Assembly: GCA_002478885.1 (NCBI GenBank)
Contig: DLKC01000053.1
Span: 56,552-120,551 of the forward strand
DNA: 64,000 bases
Origin: Chitinophagaceae bacterium UBA7600
GTDB taxonomy: Bacteria; Bacteroidota; Bacteroidia; Chitinophagales; Chitinophagaceae
Reading direction: 5' to 3'
This document shows, piece after piece, positions 25,981 to 35,051 of the stretch; the first letter of the stretch is position 1; each line of letters starts with the position of its first letter. The notes below the pieces were generated by a model. The model saw only the letters and a list, made by a program, of their open reading frames with translations. It searched no databases and was not told where the DNA came from. Position numbers and translations under genes: made by a program.

Positions 25981-26160
25981 CAGCACGGCGAGTGCCACAA
26001 AGCAACGCACGAGGCTATCTGACACTCGCCTGGGAAGATTTTGGGGTGGTGAGGACAGCAACCGATAGGACAATAGCTATTCTTCAGTACAAGTGTGCGA
26101 TGCCGGATAAGCCGGCACTATTGCGCACTGCCGATGCCATGAAAATGTACAGCCGGGTAC
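25976..26160. repeat. Composite intergenic repeat fused to array 2
   Basis: Modules: GGCGAGTGCC ... CACTCGCC with CAACGCAC in the loop; GACAGCAACCGATAGG; CAATAGCTATTCTTCAGTAC followed by AAGTGTGCGA; GATGCCATGAAAATGTACAG. Same order as in 12150-12300. Confidence 0.7.
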
Positions 26161-26214
26161 AAAATATTTTCTTGCTTAATTTACATTTACATTTTCCCGT
26201 TTGAATATAATAAA

Positions 26215-27360
26215 ATGAGTTTCAGCTTCAGCGATATTCTTTATTTGTTTGTGCTTTTCCTGTTGCTCTTTATTGCCATTTTTTTATTCACTGCGGACCG
26301 CGGCAAAAAAATCAGCAATGTATTGCTCGCATTGTTTTTTCTTGCACTTTGGCTGAACCTTACGGATAATTTCCTGTTGCTGAAACAATTTTACCTACAG
26401 TTTCCGCAATGGGGTTTGTGGGGCAGCAGCATGTTACTGCTCTGCGGGCCGTTGTTGTTTTTTTATGTACGGAGTGTTTTGTATAAACAGCATGTGTTTA
26501 CAAAAAAATCCTGGCTTCATTTTTTGCCTTTTTTACTGCTGTTACTGGCAACTGAAACCGGTTTTCTTTCTGCAGGGGAGCGCATGCAAATGCAAATAAT
26601 GCAGGACATACTGAACCGCAAACTGCCTTCACAGATCTATCTTGGGGGTAATTTTATTTACCTCCACTTTACAGCCTATCTTATTGCATCCCTCCTGCTG
26701 TTGAAAAAATACCAAAAGGCAGCCGTAAACCAGTTTTCCAATGCACAGCATATTACCTTAAACTGGCTGAAAACCCTGGTATTCTTTTTCCTTTTTCTCC
26801 TTGTATTTGGGGCAGTCAACAGCTATTTGTTACTCACCGGTCCGGCAGGCGCCTATTTTGTCGCATTAAGCCTGCTGATTGTGGTGTTGTTGCTGTTTAT
26901 TGTTTTTGTTTTGATGAAAGCGCTGAACCACCCGGGCATGTTTTCCGGTTGGGAAGAGCAGGCAGTGCAGGAAAATGTACAGCCGCCCAAATATGCCGGG
27001 GCCGGTTTAGGGGAAAATGAAAAGCAGTTGGTGCTGCAAAACATTCAGCAATACATGCAGTTGCACAAACCTTACCTTGATCCCGAACTTACCCTGGACG
27101 ACCTGTCGGTTAAAATGAAGCTGAAACCCAAAATCGTTTCCCAGATCATCAACGAAATGCTGGAGCAGAATTTTTTCGAGTTCATCAACACCTACCGCAT
27201 TGAAGAAGCTAAAAGGTTGCTGACAAAGCCCAAAGACAAAAAAATAACCGTGCTTGAAGTTATGTACGATGTTGGCTTCAACTCAAAATCTTCTTTCAAT
27301 ACCTTATTTAAAAAGTACACGGGCATTACCCCCACCGAATTCAGGAAACAACATGCATAA
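26215..27360 (+). CDS. Membrane-bound AraC-family transcriptional regulator
   Basis: 381 residues. The N-terminal ~240 form six or seven membrane helices, and the C-terminal ~110 an AraC-type double helix-turn-helix (LTLDDLSVKMKLKPKIVSQIINEM and VLEVMYDVGFNSKSSFNTLFKKYTGITPTEFRKQ). This membrane-sensor/AraC layout is common in Bacteroidota and usually controls a neighbouring gene. The next gene (27475) is the likely target, and an imperfect inverted repeat lies between them. Confidence 0.88.
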   Translation: MSFSFSDILYLFVLFLLLFIAIFLFTADRGKKISNVLLALFFLALWLNLTDNFLLLKQFYLQFPQWGLWGSSMLLLCGPLLFFYVRSVLYKQHVFTKKSWLHFLPFLLLLLATETGFLSAGERMQMQIMQDILNRKLPSQIYLGGNFIYLHFTAYLIASLLLLKKYQKAAVNQFSNAQHITLNWLKTLVFFFLFLLVFGAVNSYLLLTGPAGAYFVALSLLIVVLLLFIVFVLMKALNHPGMFSGWEEQAVQENVQPPKYAGAGLGENEKQLVLQNIQQYMQLHKPYLDPELTLDDLSVKMKLKPKIVSQIINEMLEQNFFEFINTYRIEEAKRLLTKPKDKKITVLEVMYDVGFNSKSSFNTLFKKYTGITPTEFRKQHA

Positions 27361-27380
27361 AACCACGTTCGGCTTTAGGT

Positions 27381-27424
27381 TTTCGTAAAGTCAAACCAAA
27401 TAAAATGCGTTTCACTTTGCGAAA
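27381..27424. promoter_or_regulatory. Imperfect inverted repeat upstream of the Lnt-like gene
   Basis: TTTCGTAAAGT (27381-27391) and ACTTTGCGAAA (27414-27424) are complementary over 11 bases with one G-T pair, 22 bases apart. Position in the 114-base gap between the AraC-type regulator and its neighbour suggests an operator or a leader hairpin; it lacks a T-tract, so a terminator is less likely. A CAACTTTG box (one mismatch to TAnnTTTG) is at about 27454. Confidence 0.45.
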
Positions 27425-27474
27425 TCAGTCGACTAAGGGCCTTCCGCGGCGTCAACTTTGGAAAAAGACAAAAC

Positions 27475-29133
27475 ATGAAAACAAATGCTTCTTCCACCGC
27501 GCTGCCTGTATCTACGTTGTTTTATGCCATTAGCTTATTGGCAGGCGCCTTAGCCACCGTTTTACTTTCTCCCAAATGGGTTGTGCCCGTTATGGCCTGG
27601 GTTGGCCCCGGTTTGCTGTTGTTTTATTTCAGGCATGCTGCCCTGCGGTATAAAATCTCCTGGTTTTGCCTGGTGATGCTTGTTGTGCAAATGATCAGTG
27701 CTTATGATGTGGCCCCTTTTCCTTTGCCTGTTCTTGCCATTACATCCGTTATTGAGTTGCTTAAAATGCTGTTGATCTATAGCGTTGACAGGGCGGTTAC
27801 CAAAAGATACAGTCACTTTATTACCACACTGGTATTCCCTGCGGCTTATGTTAGCAAAGAATTTTTTGACGTAAGCTATGCCGGTGGTGCCTGGTGGAGC
27901 ATCGCCAACACCCAGTATGCCTTTCACTGGCTGGCACAGTTAAGTTCGGTTACAGGCTTAACAGGTATTTCCTTTTTGATCTACTGGTTTGCTTCAACAG
28001 TCGTATGGATCGTAGAACGAAGGAGCAAACAAATGCCTGTTAAATTGGGCGTTGCTGTTTATGCAGGGGTTTTTATTGCAGCAATGCTCTTTGGCATATC
28101 CAGGTACACTATTGCTGCTACGGCTGATAATAAAAATGTACCGATCGCCGGTGTTACCGTGCCCTCCTTTGAAGTGTTGCAAAGCATTTACAAGGATGTG
28201 ACGGGTAAAGAAGTTGTAATTGATCCTAAAATATCGATTTCTTCTCCCGAGCTGCAGCAGATCAATGCAGCTTATGTTCCGTTTATTGAACACCCGGATG
28301 CGGCGAGGTTTCCCAACAGCTTCAGGGCTATTGCAAAGCTGCACGACAGCCTATTTACATTGAGTAAGAAAGCTGCCGACGCAGGTGCAAAAATAATTGT
28401 ATGGTCAGAAGGCAATGCTGTTGCCACAAGGGCAATGGATAATTCATTGATTATGCGTGGCGAAAACTTTGCTGCAGGCAATAAAGTGTATTTACTGATG
28501 GCTATGGCAGTATTTGATTCCGGGAAAATTGTGCCTGCCACAAACTTCCTGGAGAACAAGACCGTCTTCATTGGCCCCGATGGAAAACTGTTGAATGTGT
28601 TTCATAAAAATCACCCGGTTCCGTTTGCTGAACACAGTACACCCGGCGACGGAATTGTCCCCGTCATCAATACGCCTTACGGAAAAATTTCGCCTAGCAT
28701 TTGTTACGATGCAGATATTCCTTCAGGCATGAAGCAACTGGCGCAAAACAAAACTGATTTGTTGTTATTGCCTTCCGGTGACTGGTATGCTATTGCGCCT
28801 TATCACAGTTATATGGCTATTTTCCGCGGGATAGAAAATGGCTGCACGGTTGTAAGGCAGGCAAGCGGTGGCTTGTCGCTTTCAACAGACTACCGCGGCA
28901 AAACGCTTGCCCAATTCGATTTTTATGGCAACGGAGAAAAAACATGGAATGCAAGTATTCCCGTTGGTCATGTTGCCACTGTATATGCACAGATTGGAGA
29001 TGTATTTCCCTATGCATGTATTGTATTTGTGCTTGCAACAATATTATTCATCATTACAAAGGCGGTCGCAAATTTTATAAAAGGAAAATCTGCGAATAAA
29101 AAAACCGGGGATGATGTATTAGCTATGGAATAG
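27475..29133 (+). CDS. Lnt-like membrane nitrilase-superfamily acyltransferase
   Basis: 552 residues resembling apolipoprotein N-acyltransferase in layout: about six N-terminal membrane helices (residues 15-215), a carbon-nitrogen hydrolase domain (about 235-510) and a last membrane helix (515-537). The catalytic triad is visible: Glu312 in IVWSEGNAV, Lys378 in FHKNHPVPFAE, Cys410 in SICYDADIP. The highly basic C-terminal tail is cytoplasmic. The triad context differs from standard Lnt (which has WPE and GVxICYE), so it may acylate another substrate or be a second lipoprotein-processing enzyme. Downstream of a membrane AraC regulator. Confidence 0.78.
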   Translation: MKTNASSTALPVSTLFYAISLLAGALATVLLSPKWVVPVMAWVGPGLLLFYFRHAALRYKISWFCLVMLVVQMISAYDVAPFPLPVLAITSVIELLKMLLIYSVDRAVTKRYSHFITTLVFPAAYVSKEFFDVSYAGGAWWSIANTQYAFHWLAQLSSVTGLTGISFLIYWFASTVVWIVERRSKQMPVKLGVAVYAGVFIAAMLFGISRYTIAATADNKNVPIAGVTVPSFEVLQSIYKDVTGKEVVIDPKISISSPELQQINAAYVPFIEHPDAARFPNSFRAIAKLHDSLFTLSKKAADAGAKIIVWSEGNAVATRAMDNSLIMRGENFAAGNKVYLLMAMAVFDSGKIVPATNFLENKTVFIGPDGKLLNVFHKNHPVPFAEHSTPGDGIVPVINTPYGKISPSICYDADIPSGMKQLAQNKTDLLLLPSGDWYAIAPYHSYMAIFRGIENGCTVVRQASGGLSLSTDYRGKTLAQFDFYGNGEKTWNASIPVGHVATVYAQIGDVFPYACIVFVLATILFIITKAVANFIKGKSANKKTGDDVLAME

Positions 29134-29507
29134 CTTTTTATCGGCGGGGCTTTCTTACAAGGATTAAGCTTCGTTGCGCGACCGTGCCATCTTATCCGGC
29201 ACGTACACTTGTGCAGTTGAAAATATGGCGGCAGTTCTCATGCAACAACACAAGGTGAGCCAGGCGCGGGGAATTACATTGCGCCTTTTGCGATCCACAG
29301 CGTTCCCTTCGGGAAAGGCTGTGGGGACAAAGGTAGTTTCGGTTGGTGGCGACAGTGACTCTTAGGTAGTCTGGCAGGCAAGGGTGCTCTACACATTTGG
29401 CAACCTATTTTAAAGCTATTCTGTACATTTGATTTTTTTACCCTGTAATTCCAGTGGCCGCGCTGCATAAACCATTACCACAAAGTGACTCTGTAAAAAG
29501 ACCAGCT
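29134..29507. other. Intergenic region with composite repeat
   Basis: The gap before the first sulfatase. Holds the composite repeat at 29165-29367; the rest shows no gene. The real start of the sulfatase is at 29508; upstream codons of that frame are not protein-like. Confidence 0.55.
29165..29367. repeat. Composite intergenic repeat
   Basis: Begins with an inverted copy of the CGTTGCGCGACCGTGCC / ACGTACACTTGTGC part and contains the hairpin CCACAGCGTT ... AAAGGCTGTGG (29295-29324, weakened stem), followed by GGGACAAAGGTAGTTTCGG and TTGGTGGCGACAGTGAC. Confidence 0.65.
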
Positions 29508-30911
29508 ATGAATAGTTTTATTAATTTATATCAATTAACCAAGGCAAAGTTCTTCCCGTATTTTCTTTTGGTTATACTTTCTGTGCATTTCTTCGGTTGT
29601 AAAAAGACCGAACTTACTCCGTTGAACAACACCAATCCCGAGGATATTACCATCGCAGGGGTCAAAGTTGCAGCAGGTACGAACGTAGTATTGATACTTG
29701 GGGATGATTGGGGATATGAACTCATTACGGCCAATGGAGGCCAAAGTTATTCCACACCCAACATTGACAAACTTGCCCGGAACGGCATGCGTTTTACCCA
29801 AAGCCAGGCTTCTCCACTGTGTTCGCCGGCAAGGTTTACCATACTGACAGGAAAATATAATTTCAGGAATTATACTAACTGGGGAGTTATGAATCCCAAT
29901 GAAAAAACACTGGGTAACCTCTTCCAAAGTGCTGGTTATAAAACATGTGCAACAGGTAAATGGCAACTTGACGGGAGCGATGCTTCGGTAAAAAGCCTTG
30001 GTTTTGATAAGTATTGCCTGTGGAATGCCTATGAAATTTATTCAAGCGGCAGCCAGGGATCTTCTTATAAAAATCCGACCATTTACCAGGATGGAGGTTA
30101 TTTGCCTTCCAGTGAAACCGATGGCAAATACGGTGAAGATATCTATACGAAGTATGTGACAGATTTTATTGATTCGAATAAGCATAATAATTTCTTTGTG
30201 TATTATGCGCCGCCTTCGGTGCATACACCATTCGGGCCAACACCAGATGACCCTGAATTTGCAACATGGGATCCCCGAAACCGCATCAGCGACCCGAAGT
30301 TTTTCCCCTCTATGGTTTCCTATGTTGATAAAAAAGTCGGAGAAATTGTTGCCAAAGTAAAAAGCCTCGGACTTTCAGATAAAACGATGATCATATTCAC
30401 AGGCGATAATGGCACACCTACCGAGATATACAGCATGTTTAATGGCCAGTTAGTGCAGGGAGGCAAAAGTTCGACCAACACATGGGGTACGCATGTACCC
30501 CTGATGATAGCAGGTGCAGGTATTCCCAAGAGTACGGTAAACAATAATCTTATCAGCTTTACAGATTTTATGATGACGTTCCAGGAAATGACCGGTGCAG
30601 ATGTATCTACCTACGATACACTTGATGGAGTGAGTTTTTACAAGCAGCTTTTTCAACAGCCTTCCAAACCGCGGGCTTATATCTATGATTACTATCACCC
30701 GCTTACCAACAGCGGAAATAACAGCCTGAGAATGTGGGTGCAAGATTCTACTTACAAATTGTATGGATTAACTGATAAGTTCTACAATATGGCTAAAGAT
30801 CCTTACGAAAAATCAAAGATTAAAAGAGGCGCAATGACAACGCAGGAAAAGGCAGTATATCAAAATTTCAAAGACATTCTCGCCAGGTACCCGGACTACC
30901 CAACGCCATAA
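29508..30911 (+). CDS. Sulfatase lipoprotein
   Basis: 467 residues from the ATG at 29508. N-terminal signal with lipobox (VHFFGC), so probably a membrane-anchored lipoprotein. Alkaline-phosphatase-fold sulfatase: VVLILGDDWGYE (metal Asp), the formylglycine site CSPAR with Cys105, TGKW and FTGDNGTP (metal Asp/Asn). Cys in CxPxR is converted to formylglycine by a sulfatase-maturing enzyme, none of which lies in this window. It resembles arylsulfatase A/G-type carbohydrate sulfatases. Followed by a strong terminator. Confidence 0.9.
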   Translation: MNSFINLYQLTKAKFFPYFLLVILSVHFFGCKKTELTPLNNTNPEDITIAGVKVAAGTNVVLILGDDWGYELITANGGQSYSTPNIDKLARNGMRFTQSQASPLCSPARFTILTGKYNFRNYTNWGVMNPNEKTLGNLFQSAGYKTCATGKWQLDGSDASVKSLGFDKYCLWNAYEIYSSGSQGSSYKNPTIYQDGGYLPSSETDGKYGEDIYTKYVTDFIDSNKHNNFFVYYAPPSVHTPFGPTPDDPEFATWDPRNRISDPKFFPSMVSYVDKKVGEIVAKVKSLGLSDKTMIIFTGDNGTPTEIYSMFNGQLVQGGKSSTNTWGTHVPLMIAGAGIPKSTVNNNLISFTDFMMTFQEMTGADVSTYDTLDGVSFYKQLFQQPSKPRAYIYDYYHPLTNSGNNSLRMWVQDSTYKLYGLTDKFYNMAKDPYEKSKIKRGAMTTQEKAVYQNFKDILARYPDYPTP

Positions 30912-30938
30912 AATTGCAGAGCAACTAAAATTATTGTC

Positions 30939-30970
30939 AAAGAATCATATATCTGTATGATTCTTTTTTT
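30939..30970 (+). terminator. Rho-independent terminator
   Basis: AGAATCATA / TATGATTCT perfect 9-bp stem with a six-base loop and a following run of T (an AA/TT extension pairs as well), 28 bases after the sulfatase stop. Confidence 0.88.
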
Positions 30971-31155
30971 ATTTCCGATGGAAAAAAACCTGAACAACTC
31001 TTGCAATAGCGTGATTCATCCATGCACACAATACTGTGTAAACAGTTGACCGTTAAGCTTCGAAAGACAATTATTAATAATCAATTCGATGAAAATTCAT
31101 TAATTTCATACCGACAGCCCTACATTAGAGAACTTTTTAACCAACAACAGCTACT

Positions 31156-34100
31156 ATGAATTTAACAACTCATAACGGTTTGCTGTGTTCCTATGCCAAA
31201 AGGTTAGCATTAATTATTGCAATGCCGGTTTTACTAAATAAAGGTTATGCACAGCAATCTCAGCAACGATACAATGTGATTCTCATTTCATTAGATGACA
31301 TGAATGAAAAAACGGAATATCTTGGTTACCCGGCAGTACTCACGCCCAATCTTCAGCGGCTCATCAAAAAAGGGACAGCTTTTACTTCAGCATATTGCCA
31401 GTTTGCACTTTGTAACCCGTCAAGGGTATCCATGATGTCGGGATGGCGGCCAGATAAAACAGGCGTGCTTGGGAATAATATGGATCCCGCCCTATACGTT
31501 CCGGCAAATGTGAACTATCTGCAGGATTATCTGCATTCATTTGGGTACCGGACAGAGCGATATGGCAAAATTTATCATGGCCAGTTTGAATACGAATTCA
31601 GCTGGGATTACGCAGAGGGCGGCAGTTCCAATAATTTTGCAAAAAATGTTAATGAGGGTTTGACGAATTTCGAGCCTGCATCATGGGGCATATATCCCAG
31701 GAAAGACTCCGGCGGTGACTATACCCTTGTGCAGGATCTTGTCAGCAGTCTGAAACAAAACCGGACTCAGCCTGGTTTTTACGCACTTGGACTTGGCGTT
31801 CATAATCCATTTACGCCAAACTTATCTAACTGGAATAAATATGGTGACCCATCTGTGAAGGTCGAATTGCCTTTCTGGCAAAGTCCTTTAACGGTGAAAG
31901 GAAATAGTGCCAGAACGATTCAAATCCCTGATAATACTCCGGCAAACGACAGGAACGACATACCTGCAATAGCATTTTTCGCTAACAATACCGTCGTACA
32001 GTCAGACTCAGAGTGGAGGAAGACTGTTCAGGCCTATTATGGAGAGGTTTCAACCATGGATAGGAACCTGGGGATATTGCTTGATGAAATGGATAAGGAT
32101 CATTTATGGGACAACACGGTTGTTGTGGTAGTAAGCGATCATGGTCAACAACTTGGGGAGCATAATGGATTATGGCTGAAAAATACTTTGTTTGAAGAAT
32201 CGATTCATATTCCTTTCATAATTTATGCGCCCGGCAAACCGGCTGGCATTTGCGATAAATTTGTTGAAATCGTCGATGTATACCCGACCATTACAGAACT
32301 ATGTAAAGTGCCTACACCTGTTGATGTTGAGGGTTCCAGCCTGGTCAGGCTCCTTGATAACCCCTTACAAACATGGAAACGCGCATCTTTTACGCAAACT
32401 GCGCCGGGACCACAGTTTCCTTTAGTAACGAAATGCGAAGCAATAAGAAACGAGCGATACCATTACAATTATTGGGGAGTGTATGGTGAAGAACTCTACG
32501 ACCGGCAAAATGACCCGAACGAATGGACCAACGTGGTCAGTAACGCAAGCTACAGTTCGGTATTGAACCAGATGAGGACAATCAGGCAACAGGGTTGGCA
32601 AAATTCCCGTCCACCGGCTTGCGACTCCACCGTTTACTATTTGGATGCAGATGGAGATGGCTATGGTTCGAATGACAAATTCTTCAAAGGGTGCTATCAG
32701 CCTTTTGGCTATGTTATTGCCAGTGGTGACTGTAATGATAGTGATGCAACGATAAATCCCGGTGCCGCAGAAATTTGCGATGGCATTGACAATAATTGCA
32801 ATGGGCAAATTGACGAAGGGGCGCAACTACCATTTTACAAAGACAGTGACCATGATGGATATGGGAATATAAACAACCGTGTATTTTCCTGCACAAAGCC
32901 ACCCGGCTTCGTTGCGGACAGCACTGACTGTAACGACAACGATGCAACAATAAATCCCGGGGCACCAGAAATTAACGATGGAAAAGATAATAATTGCAAC
33001 GGTCTGACCGATGAAAACCAACAGGCATTCTACAGAGATGCCGATAAAGACGGATATGGCAATATCAATCAAAGAATTTTTGCCGGAAACGCTCCTGAAG
33101 GATATGTTGCAGACAGTACAGACTGCAACGACCTTAATGCCTCAGTTTACCCTGGTGCTGCGGAAATCTGCGACGGGCTCGATAATAATTGCGACGGAAA
33201 TATCGATGAAGGTTTCAGCAGGCAAACATGGTATAAAGATGCCGACGGGGACGGTTTTGGTAATAAAGATTCAATAATATTATCATGCGCACCTCCGGCG
33301 GGTTTTGTCGCAGACAATACGGATTGCAATGACAACATGGCTTCTGTTTACCCAGGTGCACCAGAAATATGCGACGGGTTCGACAACAATTGTAACGGGC
33401 AGGTAGACGAGAACACAATTACAGCCAGCATTCTGCAAAAAGGTACTGTCACTATTTGTAGCGGCTTCTCAACTGTTTTAAATGCGAACAGCTTTGCCAA
33501 TACCACCTATCAATGGATTAAGGACGGCACGTTTATACCGGGGGCAACCGCTCCCTCACTTAGTGTTAATACCGGGGGCAGTTATACTGTGCGTGAAATA
33601 CTTAACAATATTTGTAAGGACACGTCGGATGCTACAACTGTTGCCATAGCGCCAACACCAAAAGCTGCGATCAAAGTATTCGGCAACCTGAATATTTGTG
33701 CTTTAGGCTCGGTCACCCTACAAGCCAATAGTGGTACCGGGTTAACCTACCAATGGAAAAGAAACAATGTAAACATTGCGGGTGCAACCAACAGAAGCTA
33801 TGTTGCTAAAACAACCGGCAGTTATAGCGTAGCTGTGACCAATTTATATAACTGCGTGACTGTTTCAGCAAAAAAGCAGGTTACTTCCAGTTGCTTTACA
33901 GCAGCAATCCAGGAGGAATTAAACCGGGCTACTTCAGATAAAGAACGATGCCTTGTATACCCCAATCCGGCCAGCGATCAGATTCGTATACATCTTGTTG
34001 TAAAAAAAGCCTCAATCGTTCAGTTTAGCGTATTTAATGTTACAGGCCAGTTGTTGCTTTCCAGCCAGGAAAGCGCAATAGAAGGATCTAATGAATATCA

Positions 34101-34194
34101 TTTAAAGATTACTTCGCTTAGTCCCGGCATTTACTACCTTGAAACAAATGACGGGGCAAACATATCAAGGACGAAACTGATAGTCGAACGATAA
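31156..34194 (+). CDS. Iduronate-sulfatase-like enzyme fused to four MopE-type repeats and a T9SS tail
   Basis: 1012 residues. Signal peptide to about residue 33; sulfatase domain at about 38-480 with VILISLDDMNE, the formylglycine site CNPSR (Cys86), GKIYHGQF and VVVSDHGQQLGEH. Then four ~60-residue repeats (about 490-752), each with a calcium-type DADGDGYG or DSDHDGYG loop and the DCNDxxxxxxPGAxEIxDGxDNNCxGxxDE signature of the MopE/copper-binding-like (putative metal-binding) motif. Two Ig-like domains follow (about 755-915), then a type A T9SS sorting tail (from about 935). Surface-exposed, probably glycan-directed; the metal role of the repeats is family inference. Confidence 0.88.
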   Translation: MNLTTHNGLLCSYAKRLALIIAMPVLLNKGYAQQSQQRYNVILISLDDMNEKTEYLGYPAVLTPNLQRLIKKGTAFTSAYCQFALCNPSRVSMMSGWRPDKTGVLGNNMDPALYVPANVNYLQDYLHSFGYRTERYGKIYHGQFEYEFSWDYAEGGSSNNFAKNVNEGLTNFEPASWGIYPRKDSGGDYTLVQDLVSSLKQNRTQPGFYALGLGVHNPFTPNLSNWNKYGDPSVKVELPFWQSPLTVKGNSARTIQIPDNTPANDRNDIPAIAFFANNTVVQSDSEWRKTVQAYYGEVSTMDRNLGILLDEMDKDHLWDNTVVVVVSDHGQQLGEHNGLWLKNTLFEESIHIPFIIYAPGKPAGICDKFVEIVDVYPTITELCKVPTPVDVEGSSLVRLLDNPLQTWKRASFTQTAPGPQFPLVTKCEAIRNERYHYNYWGVYGEELYDRQNDPNEWTNVVSNASYSSVLNQMRTIRQQGWQNSRPPACDSTVYYLDADGDGYGSNDKFFKGCYQPFGYVIASGDCNDSDATINPGAAEICDGIDNNCNGQIDEGAQLPFYKDSDHDGYGNINNRVFSCTKPPGFVADSTDCNDNDATINPGAPEINDGKDNNCNGLTDENQQAFYRDADKDGYGNINQRIFAGNAPEGYVADSTDCNDLNASVYPGAAEICDGLDNNCDGNIDEGFSRQTWYKDADGDGFGNKDSIILSCAPPAGFVADNTDCNDNMASVYPGAPEICDGFDNNCNGQVDENTITASILQKGTVTICSGFSTVLNANSFANTTYQWIKDGTFIPGATAPSLSVNTGGSYTVREILNNICKDTSDATTVAIAPTPKAAIKVFGNLNICALGSVTLQANSGTGLTYQWKRNNVNIAGATNRSYVAKTTGSYSVAVTNLYNCVTVSAKKQVTSSCFTAAIQEELNRATSDKERCLVYPNPASDQIRIHLVVKKASIVQFSVFNVTGQLLLSSQESAIEGSNEYHLKITSLSPGIYYLETNDGANISRTKLIVER

Positions 34195-34400
34195 GTATCT
34201 CTTCAGGATTTGGTGAGAGTTCTGCAATGCTCATAATTCAGCCATCACTACAACCAGTGATGGACAGGATAAACGCAAAAAGGAGTCTTTGATAAAATTA
34301 ATTTGATAAATAAGTGGCGTTTCCCTTTCTCAGGGTCCTTAAAAATGTTATTTTTAAGTAAGCGTAAATTCTTGTTTTCCTTAACCAACTTTGCTGCAAA

Positions 34401-34658
34401 ATGGATCACCAGACATTTAAGAACCTTGACGAGGCCCATCAATTTTTATCGCTGTGGAAGCACGGTGCTTTCATCGATGAACGTACCGATAATACATACA
34501 GGTACCGGCTTTACCAGTTAGGCGCATTTTATGTGGAAGAAAAATGGGAATTGGCAACCAATATCCGCCATTCCCAACATATTTTCACAAGTACAGAATA
34601 TCTTGACATTTACCTCGATAAAATTGACATTTTGGTGGGACACCAGCCCATAGGTTAA
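34401..34658 (+). CDS. Hypothetical protein, 85 aa
   Basis: Starts MDHQTFKNLDEAHQFLSLWK; rich in aromatic residues (YRYRLYQLGAFYVEEKWELA) and charged, with no signal or membrane segment. A CAACTTTG box (one mismatch to TAnnTTTG) lies about 15 bases upstream of the ATG. I do not recognise the family. The alternating strand pattern (AFYVEEKWE / IFTSTEYLDIYLDKIDILV) looks like a small beta-rich domain. Confidence 0.6.
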   Translation: MDHQTFKNLDEAHQFLSLWKHGAFIDERTDNTYRYRLYQLGAFYVEEKWELATNIRHSQHIFTSTEYLDIYLDKIDILVGHQPIG

Positions 34659-35051
34659 TGTCGCAGCGTCCTTTTCAGGAGACTCGGCGGATACAAAAGT
34701 AAGCCTGGCACTTAGGTAGTTTCAGTTGGTGGTTAGAGCAACCAATAGAACATAACCTATTTTTTACTGGCCTGATGCTTATTAAGGAACAGAACGCCAG
34801 GTGAGTGGTCCCGAATCGTTCCTCCCGGGACTGGCGCAACAGCTGATGCCATGAAATACGACAGCCGGCACCCCAATAATTATAGCTATAGATTAATGAA
34901 AGCCAGCGAACCAGAGCCTTCCCTCCCGGTAACGCTGTGGAGGCAAGCCCGAGAATGAAACTGCCCTCCTGCTAAAATGTGCTGAACGGTTGGGTACTGT
35001 TCCACTTTCCTGATACATTTATTGAGGCAAAAGCCGATTAAACAATCTCTT
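34659..35051. other. Intergenic composite repeat upstream of phoD
   Basis: Modules seen: GTCGCAGCGTCC ... AGACTCGGCGGA (34662-34694, weakened copy of the CCGCAGCGTC hairpin); GTTTCAGTTGGTGGTTAGAG then CAACCAATAG; GTGAGTGGTCCCGAATCG ... GCGCAACAG (matches 9130-9170); GATGCCATGAAATACGACAG; and a CCCTCCCGGTAACGCTGTGG half-hairpin with GGCAAGCC. No gene. Confidence 0.6.

Larger units (their letters stand above)
25238..26214. other. 977-base intergenic region: terminator, repeats, array 2
   Basis: Contains the terminator at 25266-25293, a dispersed module at 25315-25378, the tandem hairpin array at 25535-25980, and a composite repeat at 25976-26160. No gene is supported; open frames run through the array. 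Confidence 0.75.
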
